The translations under genes and the position numbers were made by a program. Under the pieces are notes generated by a model. The model saw only the letters and a list, made by a program, of their open reading frames with translations, searched no databases and was not told the origin of the DNA. From assembly GCA_009781635.1 (NCBI GenBank), contig WQXU01000003.1, positions 78,364 to 142,363 of the forward strand: a DNA stretch of 64,000 bases, written 5' to 3'. The DNA is from Treponema sp. (GTDB lineage: Bacteria; Spirochaetota; Spirochaetia; Treponematales; Breznakiellaceae). Below are positions 35,646 through 45,168 of this stretch, piece after piece (positions within the stretch are counted from its first letter, which is position 1; the number at the start of each line of letters is the position of its first letter).

Positions 35646-35981
35646 ATGCCCTGGCGTTTAATAGTTTTTATTATTATTTTTGCAGTGTTTCTGATGTTTA
35701 TTACATTTAATCTGGAGAACAGCTGCGATATCAATTTTGGTTTTATAAAATTGGAAAAAGTGCCTGTTTTTATTACAGTCTTTTCATCTTTTGTTCTGGG
35801 GCTGTTCTGCGCCCTGCCTCTTGTAATGCACATTAAATCCAAACGCAAAGAAAAAAAATTAAAGGAAGAGCATAAAAAACATGATGCGCCTATAATAGAA
35901 GAAAACCTTTCAGATTCTGTAGATCCAAAAGAAGCAAGAAAGAAATTTCTTGCCAGAAAGCGTGGCGGTAATGACGCTTAA
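35646..35981 (+). CDS. LapA-like small membrane protein
   Basis: 111 residues. Two membrane segments (about 4-22 and 39-60) flank a short loop (NLENSCDINFGFIKLEKVP), the pattern of the LapA/DUF1049 family, followed by a highly charged cytoplasmic tail (KSKRKEKKLKEEHKKH). The ribosome site AAGGGGGG precedes the ATG. In E. coli LapA works with LapB in envelope assembly; here only the fold pattern is seen. Confidence 0.65.
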   Translation: MPWRLIVFIIIFAVFLMFITFNLENSCDINFGFIKLEKVPVFITVFSSFVLGLFCALPLVMHIKSKRKEKKLKEEHKKHDAPIIEENLSDSVDPKEARKKFLARKRGGNDA

Positions 35982-35989
35982 ATATGAGG

Positions 35990-36018
35990 CTGTTCCAAAA
36001 AATCTGTTTTTGGAACAG
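35990..36018 (+). other. 12-bp hairpin abutting a start codon
   Basis: CTGTTCCAAAAA (35990-36001) pairs perfectly with TTTTTGGAACAG (36007-36018) around a 5-base loop, and the next base is the A of the ATG at 36019. The only purine-rich ribosome site (GGAA) is inside the stem. Confidence 0.6.
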
Positions 36019-37005
36019 ATGCAAAAAAAAATACATATCGTTTTTATCTTCTTTTTTGCAATTGTATCAGGCTTATTTTCTGTAGATGTTACTTACGCGC
36101 AGACAGGCGCTTCTCTGGAAGCGGAAATCCAAAACATAGAAAGGGAGGCTGCAAGGCAGGGCATTACAGCTTCGCAGAGGCATGAAGCCCTTGTCCGTCT
36201 TGCGCGCCTTCGCCAGTTGTCAGGTGACATTGAAGGTGCTGCCAGAAACTGGCTGGAAGCTGCAACAGCTATTCCGGGAATGGTAGACGATAATGCCCTT
36301 TTAGCCTGCGCATATTGCCTGGCTGCAATGGGTGAATGGGACAGGGCAATTACGGCTATTGAACCCTTGATGTCAAAATTACCGCGCGCGCGTTTTTTAA
36401 ATTACAGTATCAGAGCGGTAAGGACAGGCGATACAAGCTCTCTCTCTTCAATTGTGGATAATCCTGTTTATGCCGGAATGAAAGCGGAAATCCTGTTCGT
36501 ATTATGGAAGGTTTCTGCAGTAACAGCTTCAGGTGAAAGATGGCGGCAGCGTTTGCTTGCAGAATTTCCGCATACCCCGGAAGGGAGGCTTGCCGCAGGA
36601 GAGTCTTCCACAATTATTGTAAGGCCAAGTCCGTTTTGGCTTTTTTTAGGCGGACTGGATTCTCTCCCATTACTTGCAAGCGAAACACTGGGCCGTCCTG
36701 ATAACACGCCGCAGGGTACAGTAGTTGCTCCGCCGGTAACAGCTACTCCGCCGGTAACAGTTACTCCGCCGGCAGCTACTCCTCCATCGCAGGTCATAAG
36801 GCTGCAAACGGGTATCTTCAGCCGGCAGGCAAATGCCCAGTTACAGGCAGAGAGCCTTACAAGAGCAGGTTTTGCTCCTTCCATTGAAAGGCGCATTGTA
36901 AACAACAATGAAATGTGGGCTGTCACAGTTCCGGCAGGAACGGATCAAACGCACACCGCAAACGCCTTACGCGCCGCAGGTTTTGAATCTTTCCTTGTAA
37001 GATAA
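36019..37005 (+). CDS. Secreted SPOR-domain protein
   Basis: 329 residues from the ATG at 36019, which opens a signal peptide (KKIHIVFIFFFAIVSG...VTYAQ); earlier in-frame ATGs at 35950 and 35974 overlap the preceding gene. The centre has TPR-like helices (QRHEALVRLARLRQLSGDIEGA, ALLACAYCLAAMGEWDRAI). A Pro/Thr/Val linker (three PPVTxTPP-like units) leads to a C-terminal SPOR domain (VIRLQTGIFSRQANAQLQAESL...GFAPSIERRI), which binds denuded peptidoglycan at division sites. Periplasmic division or cell-wall role inferred. Confidence 0.8.
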   Translation: MQKKIHIVFIFFFAIVSGLFSVDVTYAQTGASLEAEIQNIEREAARQGITASQRHEALVRLARLRQLSGDIEGAARNWLEAATAIPGMVDDNALLACAYCLAAMGEWDRAITAIEPLMSKLPRARFLNYSIRAVRTGDTSSLSSIVDNPVYAGMKAEILFVLWKVSAVTASGERWRQRLLAEFPHTPEGRLAAGESSTIIVRPSPFWLFLGGLDSLPLLASETLGRPDNTPQGTVVAPPVTATPPVTVTPPAATPPSQVIRLQTGIFSRQANAQLQAESLTRAGFAPSIERRIVNNNEMWAVTVPAGTDQTHTANALRAAGFESFLVR

Positions 37006-37067
37006 ATTAAGCACATAGTCCAGTCACCGCAACCTTGTTAATTATTATACATGGTTCGCAAGCTGTC

Positions 37068-37096
37068 TTGTTATTATTTGTTAATAAATATAGAAT
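37068..37096 (+). promoter_or_regulatory. Aminotransferase promoter, leaderless geometry
   Basis: TTGTTA (37068-37073), 17-base spacer, TAGAAT (37091-37096), then 6 bases to the ATG at 37103; no ribosome site. Confidence 0.7.
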
Positions 37097-37102
37097 GAGC
37101 GC

Positions 37103-38380
37103 ATGAAACCATATGCTAACATGAGCGCATCAGAATTATCCGCTCTTAAAAACGAACTGGAAGAAGCTTTTTCAAAACACAAGGCAAAAGGCAAAAAACT
37201 CAACATGACAAGAGGCGTCCCCTCGGACGAGCAATTATCACTTTGCAATGAAATGCTGACATGTCTTTCTGCAGAGGATTACAAAGCGGCAAACGGAACT
37301 GACTGCCGTAATTACGGCGGACTTGACGGTATACCTGAAGTAAAAAAAATCTTTGCAGACCTTCTTGATTTATCTGCAGACGAGGTTATAGTCGGCGGCA
37401 ACTCATCGCTTGCCCTGATGTTTGATAATGTTGCGGTCAATGTTTCTCACGGTGTAAGGGACGGAAAACCCTGGCAGAGTCAGGGACAAGTAAAATTCCT
37501 TTGTCCCTCTCCAGGCTACGATCGCCATTTTACAATTTGCAATTATTTCCATATTGATATGATTCCGATCGGCATGGGAGATGACGGCCCTGATATGGAC
37601 GAAATCGAAAAAATGGTTTCATCTGATCCAATGATAAAGGGAATATGGTGCGTGCCGAAATATTCAAATCCCACAGGAATTGTATATTCCGAAGAAACTG
37701 TCAGAAGGTTTTCAAAGTTAAAGCCTGCCGCAGATGATTTCCGCATTTATTGGGATAACGCTTACGGCTTTCATGATCTTTATGAATCAAAAGCTGTTAT
37801 TCCGAATATTATTCGTCTTTGCGAGGAAGAAGGAAACCCGAATATGGTGTATGTATTCTCTTCTTTTTCAAAGGTAAGTTTTGCAGGCGCTTCTATTACA
37901 TGCATGGCATCTTCCAAATCAAACTGCGAATACATACGCAGAAGATTAACCGCGCAGACAATCGGGCCTGACAAATTAAACCAGCTCCGCCATGCGCGTT
38001 TTTTTAAAGACTCATCAGGCGTCCTTTCGCACATGGAAAAACATGCTTCAATTTTACGGCCAAAGTTTAAACTTGTTTCTGACATGCTGCAAAAAGAACT
38101 TGGAGGGCTTGATATTGCCCGGTGGACAGAGCCGAAAGGCGGATATTTTGTAAGCTTTGACTCTCTTGAAGGCTGCGCAAAAAGGATAGTTGCGCTGTGC
38201 GCTGAAGCCGGCGTTGCGCTTACGCCTGCCGGCGCGACATATCCCAACAGCAATGATCCAAAAGACAATAATATACGCATAGCCCCGACATGCCCGCCTC
38301 TTGCGGAACTTAGCGAGGCGCTTGAGATATTCTGCGCGGCGGTTAAGCTTGCAAGTGCGCAGAAGTATTTAAACGCCTGA
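37103..38380 (+). CDS. PLP aspartate aminotransferase (PF12897-type, MocR-like fold)
   Basis: 425 residues. The opening LNMTRGVPSDEQLSLCNEML, the PKYSNPTG segment and the PLP-lysine region VYVFSSFSKVSFAGASI identify the class Ic aspartate-aminotransferase group, which lacks the N-terminal regulator domain of true MocR proteins. Expected to interconvert aspartate and oxaloacetate, or a related amino acid, with 2-oxoglutarate. Together with gdhA about 4 kb away it would supply amino-nitrogen metabolism. Its last 38 bases overlap the convergent membrane-protein gene. Confidence 0.85.
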   Translation: MKPYANMSASELSALKNELEEAFSKHKAKGKKLNMTRGVPSDEQLSLCNEMLTCLSAEDYKAANGTDCRNYGGLDGIPEVKKIFADLLDLSADEVIVGGNSSLALMFDNVAVNVSHGVRDGKPWQSQGQVKFLCPSPGYDRHFTICNYFHIDMIPIGMGDDGPDMDEIEKMVSSDPMIKGIWCVPKYSNPTGIVYSEETVRRFSKLKPAADDFRIYWDNAYGFHDLYESKAVIPNIIRLCEEEGNPNMVYVFSSFSKVSFAGASITCMASSKSNCEYIRRRLTAQTIGPDKLNQLRHARFFKDSSGVLSHMEKHASILRPKFKLVSDMLQKELGGLDIARWTEPKGGYFVSFDSLEGCAKRIVALCAEAGVALTPAGATYPNSNDPKDNNIRIAPTCPPLAELSEALEIFCAAVKLASAQKYLNA

Positions 38381-39047
38381 CAAGAAGGGCAATTCCGTAT
38401 CCTGCAAAGACCGATATCAGTCTGTCGATTATGTTTATCGGGATGCGTGAAATTATTTCTTTTAACGGCAGCGGTACATTCTGCCCAAACATGGTAGCGC
38501 TAAGTACGCCGGAAATGCCTTTTGCATCAGAGTAAGAAGAGTTAATAACAATAATTAGAGTCGCTATAAGCCCGCCCAAAATACTCATGGCAAGACAAAG
38601 CGCAAAAGAAAAGAGAATCAGGATAATAACCTTGTCCATTACGCTGCCTAACTGATTGCTAGGAAGGTTTATACGCCGGAAACTTCGCTCCTTCGAGCCC
38701 GTTGGAACAACCTGGAAACTTCGCCCGTTCGGGCTCGTTGGAGGTTCCTGCCCTGTTAATTCCTGCTTGAAGAAGCGATAAAAACACCATGTTACAATAG
38801 CTGTGGCAATATTGCAGAGTGTAAACAGGTAGGCTTCCCAGCCATAACCAAAAATTGAATGGTAAATTATATTGGTAAGCGCTCCGCATAATATTCCCAA
38901 GGGAAGTCCGCAGATTAAGGTAACAGTTATCGTAAGGATAGTATCAAGGAAGAGGGGGAGCCCTGCAAAAAAACAAAGGCGGCTAATAGCAATATTTAAA
39001 AATACTCCGGCAAGGCAAAGGATGAGCATTATTAATGTCTTGCGCAT
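38343..39047 (-). CDS. Integral membrane protein, ECF S-component-like, divergent from two-component genes
   Basis: 234 residues from the ATG at 39047 (an upstream ATG at 39074 lies in the promoter). It has about six membrane segments; PLFLDTILTITVTLICGLPLG and GALTNIIYHSIFGYGWEA recall substrate-binding S components of ECF transporters, but no ECF ATPase genes are nearby. A polar loop at about 108-140 contains a short repeated peptide (PNGRSFQ / GSKERSFRR) that comes from an inserted DNA repeat. It is divergent from a histidine kinase that has no sensor domain, so it may be that kinase's receptor; this is inference. Confidence 0.6.
   Translation of the reverse strand: MRKTLIMLILCLAGVFLNIAISRLCFFAGLPLFLDTILTITVTLICGLPLGILCGALTNIIYHSIFGYGWEAYLFTLCNIATAIVTWCFYRFFKQELTGQEPPTSPNGRSFQVVPTGSKERSFRRINLPSNQLGSVMDKVIILILFSFALCLAMSILGGLIATLIIVINSSYSDAKGISGVLSATMFGQNVPLPLKEIISRIPINIIDRLISVFAGYGIALLVRRLNTSAHLQA
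38676..38748. repeat. 36-bp imperfect tandem repeat within the membrane-protein gene
   Basis: GGAAACTTCG begins at 38678 and again at 38714. Both units continue with a related C/G-rich stretch, and the second contains GCCCGTTCGGGC. The period of 36 bases keeps the frame (12 codons) and lengthens a cytoplasmic loop. It may be a small mobile or repetitive element of this genome. Confidence 0.6.
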
Positions 39048-39052
39048 ATGGT

Positions 39053-39081
39053 ATATTAATTGAAAAAACAACACGCGTCAA
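39053..39081 (-). promoter_or_regulatory. Promoter of membrane-protein gene, leaderless geometry
   Basis: On the minus strand TTGACG (39081-39076), 17-base spacer, TAATAT (39058-39053), 5 bases to the ATG at 39047. Confidence 0.7.
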
Positions 39082-39143
39082 TTGTAATATTTTTTCAAAA
39101 ACTGTTTTCAAGCAAGGGCGGCAAAATGTTCATGTCAAACTCC

Positions 39144-39172
39144 TTGACGTAATAATACACCTCAAATAAAAT
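39144..39172 (+). promoter_or_regulatory. Promoter of kinase-regulator operon, leaderless geometry with TTG start
   Basis: TTGACG (39144-39149), 17-base spacer, TAAAAT (39167-39172), 5 bases to the TTG at 39178. It mirrors the divergent promoter in -35 sequence and geometry. Confidence 0.7.
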
Positions 39173-39177
39173 GAAAA

Positions 39178-39936
39178 TTGAAAAATAAAAATAAAGGCAA
39201 CATATTGGATAACCCTGCTTTATCCGGCGGAATAGAAACCTATGTCCGTCTGGTGTATCTTTTTACGGTAATTATTACAGCTCTTATGCTTCTTTTGTGT
39301 TATTTGTATTTATCAATAAGAAAGGCGCGGAAACAGGAACAGCTAAGCCATGATTTTTCCAGTCTTGTAATTGAAGGACTGGAAACGGAAAGGCGGCGAA
39401 TTTCCCGAGAGCTTCATGACTCAATCCTGCCGCAGTTATACGGCAGAGCCGTTTCCAGTCAGATACGTTCCATTTGCATAGATTTGATGCCGCCGGATTT
39501 TACATGCCTGTCTTTGAAAGACGCCCTTGTTCAGCATTGCGCTCAATTTTCCAGGCGGACTTGCAGCGAAGCTTCCGGCGCGGTAATTGAATGTGCATGC
39601 TTCCTGGAAGAAGAAATTGATTTTACACTTTTAAACGCGGAAAACCAGCTTCATATTTTCCGTATGGTTCAGGAAGCGTTTAACAATATCGAAAAACACT
39701 CCAAAGCAAACCGTGCATCATTAACAGTAAGGCGCTTATCGGAGAATATATTGATCTGCATATCCGACGACGGAACAGGGCTTAATAATGTCAATGAAGG
39801 TCTTGGAATGAGGAGTATCCGTCAAAGGGCTGCCATAATCGGAGCAAAGGTTGATTTTATCAGCGAAGATGAAAACGGTCTTATGGTCAGAATTGAATTG
39901 CCTGTGCCTTCTTCCATACCTGCAAAACCGGAGTAA
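39178..39936 (+). CDS. Sensor histidine kinase, NarL/DesK class, no sensor domain
   Basis: 252 residues from TTG at 39178; the promoter position favours this start, with a TTG at 39205 (AAAGG upstream) as the alternative. One membrane segment (about 22-46) is followed by a HisKA_3 dimerisation domain with the phospho-acceptor H80 in RRRISRELHDSILPQLYG, then a HATPase: NNIEKHSKAN (N-box), SDDGTGLNN, GLGMRSIRQRA. No extracytoplasmic sensor is encoded, so the signal must come through the membrane segment or a partner such as the divergent membrane protein. The response-regulator gene follows after 4 bases. Confidence 0.88.
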   Translation: MKNKNKGNILDNPALSGGIETYVRLVYLFTVIITALMLLLCYLYLSIRKARKQEQLSHDFSSLVIEGLETERRRISRELHDSILPQLYGRAVSSQIRSICIDLMPPDFTCLSLKDALVQHCAQFSRRTCSEASGAVIECACFLEEEIDFTLLNAENQLHIFRMVQEAFNNIEKHSKANRASLTVRRLSENILICISDDGTGLNNVNEGLGMRSIRQRAAIIGAKVDFISEDENGLMVRIELPVPSSIPAKPE

Positions 39937-39940
39937 TAAA

Positions 39941-40558
39941 ATGACAAAACATAAACCATCTATTGTTATTATCGAAGATCACCCGCTTGTACTAAACGCT
40001 CTTGCCTCTTTCTTTAACGAAACAGGACGGTGGCAGCTTGCAGGCACAGCTTCCAGTCTTGATGAAGCAAAAGAACTTTTACCGGTGAAGAGCTTTCCGG
40101 ATATACTGCTTCTTGATATTCAATTGGAAGACAGTCTTGGGCTTAATATTATCCCCTGGTTAAAAGGTCAGTTAAAGCAAAGTGAGTCTTTGCCTGTCAT
40201 TGCTGTCTATTCGGCATATGATGATTTTGTACATGTAAGCGCTGCTCTTGGAATGGGCGTAAAAGTTTATATGTGCAAACGCCGCAGTGTGAACGAACTT
40301 GAACAGGCTCTTTTTAAAGCGCTTAAAGGGGAATCATTTATTGATGAAACTGTTCAGACAAAACTTGACAGCGTTACCAATATTTTCAACCTGCTGACAA
40401 AACGTGAAGCGCAAATCCTCACTCTTGTAAACTCGGGGCTTTCCGATAAACAGATAGCGCAGAAGCTTGGTATAAGTCCGCGCACAGTGCAGAATATTGT
40501 TTATTGTATTTTTGATAAAACAGGAATTCGATCAAGAGTGGAACTGCAGAAATTATAA
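39941..40558 (+). CDS. Response regulator, NarL/LuxR family
   Basis: 205 residues from the ATG at 39941 (GGAG upstream). The receiver domain has the acidic pair E12/D13 (VIIEDHPLV), phospho-acceptor D59 (LLLDIQLED) and the conserved Lys in KVYMCKRR. The C-terminal HTH is LuxR-type (LTKREAQILTLVNSGLSDKQIAQKLGISPRTVQNIV). It is the partner of the kinase encoded 4 bases upstream. Targets are unknown; the divergent membrane gene and the downstream lipoprotein gene are natural candidates. Confidence 0.92.
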   Translation: MTKHKPSIVIIEDHPLVLNALASFFNETGRWQLAGTASSLDEAKELLPVKSFPDILLLDIQLEDSLGLNIIPWLKGQLKQSESLPVIAVYSAYDDFVHVSAALGMGVKVYMCKRRSVNELEQALFKALKGESFIDETVQTKLDSVTNIFNLLTKREAQILTLVNSGLSDKQIAQKLGISPRTVQNIVYCIFDKTGIRSRVELQKL

Positions 40559-40673
40559 AAATTCCGTGTTTTATTGCATCAATTTAATAAAAAATATCCA
40601 ATATTAACAAAACCGTGCAAATATACTCATAACAGGTTTTTGCCGCGCAGGAACAATAAATTAAATAAGGTGG

Positions 40674-40745
40674 TGTTGTTTCCGCTTTGCGGAACCCTTC
40701 GATTTATTTGGGGCTGTCCGGAAAAGTAGTTCCCGGGCAGCCCTG
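40674..40745 (+). promoter_or_regulatory. Structured leader upstream of lipoprotein gene
   Basis: Two hairpins: TTCCGC-TTT-GCGGAA (about 40679-40693), and an 11-bp RNA stem GGGCTGTCCGG (40711-40721) / CCGGGCAGCCC (40733-40743) with one G-U pair. No U-run follows; instead CAGGAG and the ATG at 40762 come next. The remainder of the 203-base gap after the regulator gene is AT-rich with nothing else clear. Confidence 0.5.
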
Positions 40746-40761
40746 AAACAGGAGTTGTTTT

Positions 40762-42192
40762 ATGAAAAATACATTAAGAACATTTGGAATAGCCGTGCTT
40801 GTTGCGGTTACCGCGTTTTCTTTTACTGCATGCGGGGACGGCACAGGTAATCCGGGTCCTGGCGGAAATACAGATCCAAAGGTATTTAATTTTACCGGAA
40901 TTACCCAGACTATGATTGATAATGCCAATGAGGGGTGGGTAATAGGAGTATATCAGGCTGGAACAACTAAAGACATAGTTTTATCTGACGCCCTGATTGG
41001 ATGGGTTGACGCTGAATATGGGACATTCAGTAACAGGATTGTAGCCGGCGCAAGCAACGATGATATAGATGATGATGCACTGCAGCAAAACGGCCCAACA
41101 TATTCTATTACAATACCTCTGTCATCTGCCTCTTCCTATTTCGAAAGTAACTGGACCGGTACAGGAACATTTGATATCTGGTTTATTTCTGTCGATCTTT
41201 TCCCGGAACATCCGGACAGTAAATATTATTTATACAAAATGGAAAATGTACAGGTTACCTCTGCTGAAACGCAAGTTGGCGCAACTGCACTTCTTGAATC
41301 CGCATTAATTTCATCTCTGTTTACCGGAGGCGATGATTTTAAAACATTGATCATTAGCGGTATAACTTTTGCACAAATACAGGAAGGATCAGATTTTAGT
41401 TATATTTTTGTATTTCCAGCGGGAACATCTGCCGGGGACGTTGAAGCTGATATGACGGCATATTTGATGAGTACAGGACCTGTTCTGTACGCTGTTGCCG
41501 GTATGGATTTACATCAAATAGACGATCCGGCTTTTAATGGATCGACATATACCATTACCGCGCCTTTATATCTGCCCAATACCACAACACGCTGGGCAGG
41601 TTCCGGTACTTTTGATGTTTATAATATTGTTAGTGACGGTATAAGAATCCGTAATTATCTTGCGGCAGGTGTTTCAATTACATCCGCCAATACGCCAATT
41701 TCTGCAGCATCTTATAACCTGGTATTTGATTCGGATGCCGGACTTCCACCGGTAGGAGGCGAAGTAGAATTGGATACGCCTTATGAAACCCTTGCGGGAT
41801 CTGGAATGGTCAGAAAAATCCTGCTTTTAAATGCTTCGATGCAGGAGCTTTACTATGGTTATGGCGTTGATACTGGTTTCGGCACAATTAACTTTATGAT
41901 GTATTCAGAAGCGATTAGTTCATTTTCTCCGGTTCCTTTTAGCAGTTATGTGGTTCAATTTTTTGTTTATCCTTCATCAATTACATCTGTACCTCCTTCA
42001 GGACTTTCCGGTGATGAGGCTATAGCAGAATATATATCTATCGAAAGCGGCGATACGCTTGCAAGTTTAGGGATTACTGACGAAGCTTCATTTGTTGCAA
42101 ATATTAGTTCATTATTAAGGAGCTTTTCAACAGATTCGCCTCTTTTGGAAATGCCGCGCTCTGAGCTTGATAATCTTAGACGAATAAAATAA
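40762..42192 (+). CDS. Lipoprotein with two internal repeat domains
   Basis: 476 residues with a lipoprotein signal (VLVAVTAFSFTAC) and a Gly/Pro/Asn linker. Two homologous domains are visible: about 40-150 (FNFTGITQTMIDNANEGWVIG ... PTYSITIPLSSAS ... TGTGTFDIW) and about 195-300 (LIISGITFAQI ... STYTITAPLYLPN ... AGSGTFDVY), then a third, different domain. No named family. A GGAG site precedes the ATG. Surface-exposed or periplasmic; possibly controlled by the adjacent two-component system. Confidence 0.65.
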   Translation: MKNTLRTFGIAVLVAVTAFSFTACGDGTGNPGPGGNTDPKVFNFTGITQTMIDNANEGWVIGVYQAGTTKDIVLSDALIGWVDAEYGTFSNRIVAGASNDDIDDDALQQNGPTYSITIPLSSASSYFESNWTGTGTFDIWFISVDLFPEHPDSKYYLYKMENVQVTSAETQVGATALLESALISSLFTGGDDFKTLIISGITFAQIQEGSDFSYIFVFPAGTSAGDVEADMTAYLMSTGPVLYAVAGMDLHQIDDPAFNGSTYTITAPLYLPNTTTRWAGSGTFDVYNIVSDGIRIRNYLAAGVSITSANTPISAASYNLVFDSDAGLPPVGGEVELDTPYETLAGSGMVRKILLLNASMQELYYGYGVDTGFGTINFMMYSEAISSFSPVPFSSYVVQFFVYPSSITSVPPSGLSGDEAIAEYISIESGDTLASLGITDEASFVANISSLLRSFSTDSPLLEMPRSELDNLRRIK

Positions 42193-42199
42193 TTACAGC

Positions 42200-42234
42200 G
42201 TCAGACGCCGAATGCCGGTGTCTGACTGCGTTTT
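42200..42234 (+). terminator. Intrinsic terminator after lipoprotein gene
   Basis: GTCAGACGCCG / CGGTGTCTGAC (one G-U pair in RNA) with a 5-base loop, then TGCGTTTT. Confidence 0.75.
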
Positions 42235-42242
42235 AATCTGTC

Positions 42243-43634
<1,392 letters not shown>

Positions 43635-43636
43635 GA

Positions 43637-45148
43637 CTATTCAATTAATGTAAGCGTTACAGGCGGTTCAAGTAAATCCTGCACGCCTGTAGTTCCCACC
43701 CTGACACGGGATAAGATCACAACACCGGCTGCAGTTTCCATTCTGTAAACAAGGCGTTTTTCCTCGCCATCGGCGGGCCGGAACTCAATTAATTTATTGT
43801 CATCAACAGTGTATAGAACATAGCGCCCTCTTCTGGAATTGCCAAGAGGACTTGCACCCCTTGGCGCAGCAGACTCATTCATACCTGAATTAATTGTGTA
43901 TTCACCCGAGTTTAAAAACTGCATTCTACCCCATGATGAATCATAAACAGCGTCCATGAAAGGATTTATCTGCGATACTGTTTCCCTTATATTCATCGCG
44001 CCTGCGCGGCGGTAGGAGCCGTCCCAGGGTGTGCTTACCGCAATTTTTAAACGGACATCTTCAATAACTCTTAGTTTTATCCTGTCCAGCGATTCAAGTT
44101 CAATATCGATAAACCGAAGCAGCGTGCTTATGGAGATATTCTGTGTTCTTATATAAAGGCCGTAGCGGGTGGGAGTAGAAGTCTGCCAGCGGAAAACCTG
44201 CTGGGATTCATCGCCGAAAAAGATTATTTCTTTTCCCGCAGGATCAAAATATAGAAACTGGTTTGTATCTATTGTGCCCTGGGGGCTTATATAATACCAA
44301 AGATCGTTAATAAAATCTTCAAAAACCCCGGGTACCCCGCTTAAAAGCTGCCTGAGCCGCCTCTGCTCAATTTGAGATCCTGGTATTCTGGAGATACTAA
44401 TCTGTTCAAATTGTTCCCTTGAAGGATTAAAAGAATAAATCGTTTCAATTTGATCCAGTATATTGGCGGATGCGCTGTCCTGGCCGTATGCTGCAATATT
44501 AAAATTCTGCCCTCTTGTAATTCCCTGCTGATACGCAAGGGTACGGGGGGTTTCCTGGATGATAATAGAGCCTGCGATTTGTAATTGAGCTATTTTGTTA
44601 AACGGCGCTTGCGGACTCTGATTGGGGCTGCGCCTGAAAATGGTCATGGTGTGTTCGTTATTGGCATTCATCCCTGTTACAATGATGCAGAAGTTTCTGT
44701 CGCCGACAAGATCCTGGCTGAAAATGGTTGCAGTCTCTGCCCTTGTTGCGGCAGTATCATCATTCCACATCCGCCTGTATCCCCTGATCCCTTCATCGTA
44801 GCTTATGAATGTTATATACACAGGGCTTAAAGAATCGGCGGCTATGCGGTAAATAACAAATTGCTCTTCTGCATGGCCGAATTCACTCTCCCTGTTCAGA
44901 ACAGCGATAACTATTTCGCCGTCTTCCATTGGCAGCTTGGTGACAAGGCTTTCTTCCCATGTAATAACACCCGTTTGCCCTGCAATTGAATTTATGTCTA
45001 TTTCCCGCGGAGTTACAATTCTTGTCCTTGTATCCTCATTTGCTTCCGGTTGAAAAAAAAACTTCCAGGAACCTGTAGCCAGAAATATTATTACAAAAAC
45101 AGATAATAATGCGATGCAAATATATAAACCAATTAAACTTTTATTCAT
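43637..45148 (-). CDS. Membrane-anchored beta-rich protein, unknown (pallilysin-like neighbourhood)
   Basis: 503 residues. One N-terminal membrane segment (about 5-27) and a large extracytoplasmic beta-rich domain; no HExxH or other catalytic motif was found. The neighbourhood (VWA protein, DHH phosphoesterase, cfpA, PPDK-like gene) resembles T. pallidum TP0746-TP0751 as I remember it, where the adhesin/protease pallilysin (Tp0751) is encoded; this could be a larger relative. The sequence itself does not prove that. Last gene of a three-gene minus-strand operon. Confidence 0.55.
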   Translation of the reverse strand: MNKSLIGLYICIALLSVFVIIFLATGSWKFFFQPEANEDTRTRIVTPREIDINSIAGQTGVITWEESLVTKLPMEDGEIVIAVLNRESEFGHAEEQFVIYRIAADSLSPVYITFISYDEGIRGYRRMWNDDTAATRAETATIFSQDLVGDRNFCIIVTGMNANNEHTMTIFRRSPNQSPQAPFNKIAQLQIAGSIIIQETPRTLAYQQGITRGQNFNIAAYGQDSASANILDQIETIYSFNPSREQFEQISISRIPGSQIEQRRLRQLLSGVPGVFEDFINDLWYYISPQGTIDTNQFLYFDPAGKEIIFFGDESQQVFRWQTSTPTRYGLYIRTQNISISTLLRFIDIELESLDRIKLRVIEDVRLKIAVSTPWDGSYRRAGAMNIRETVSQINPFMDAVYDSSWGRMQFLNSGEYTINSGMNESAAPRGASPLGNSRRGRYVLYTVDDNKLIEFRPADGEEKRLVYRMETAAGVVILSRVRVGTTGVQDLLEPPVTLTLIE

Positions 45149-45168
45149 TAAACGCCTACTTTTATTTT

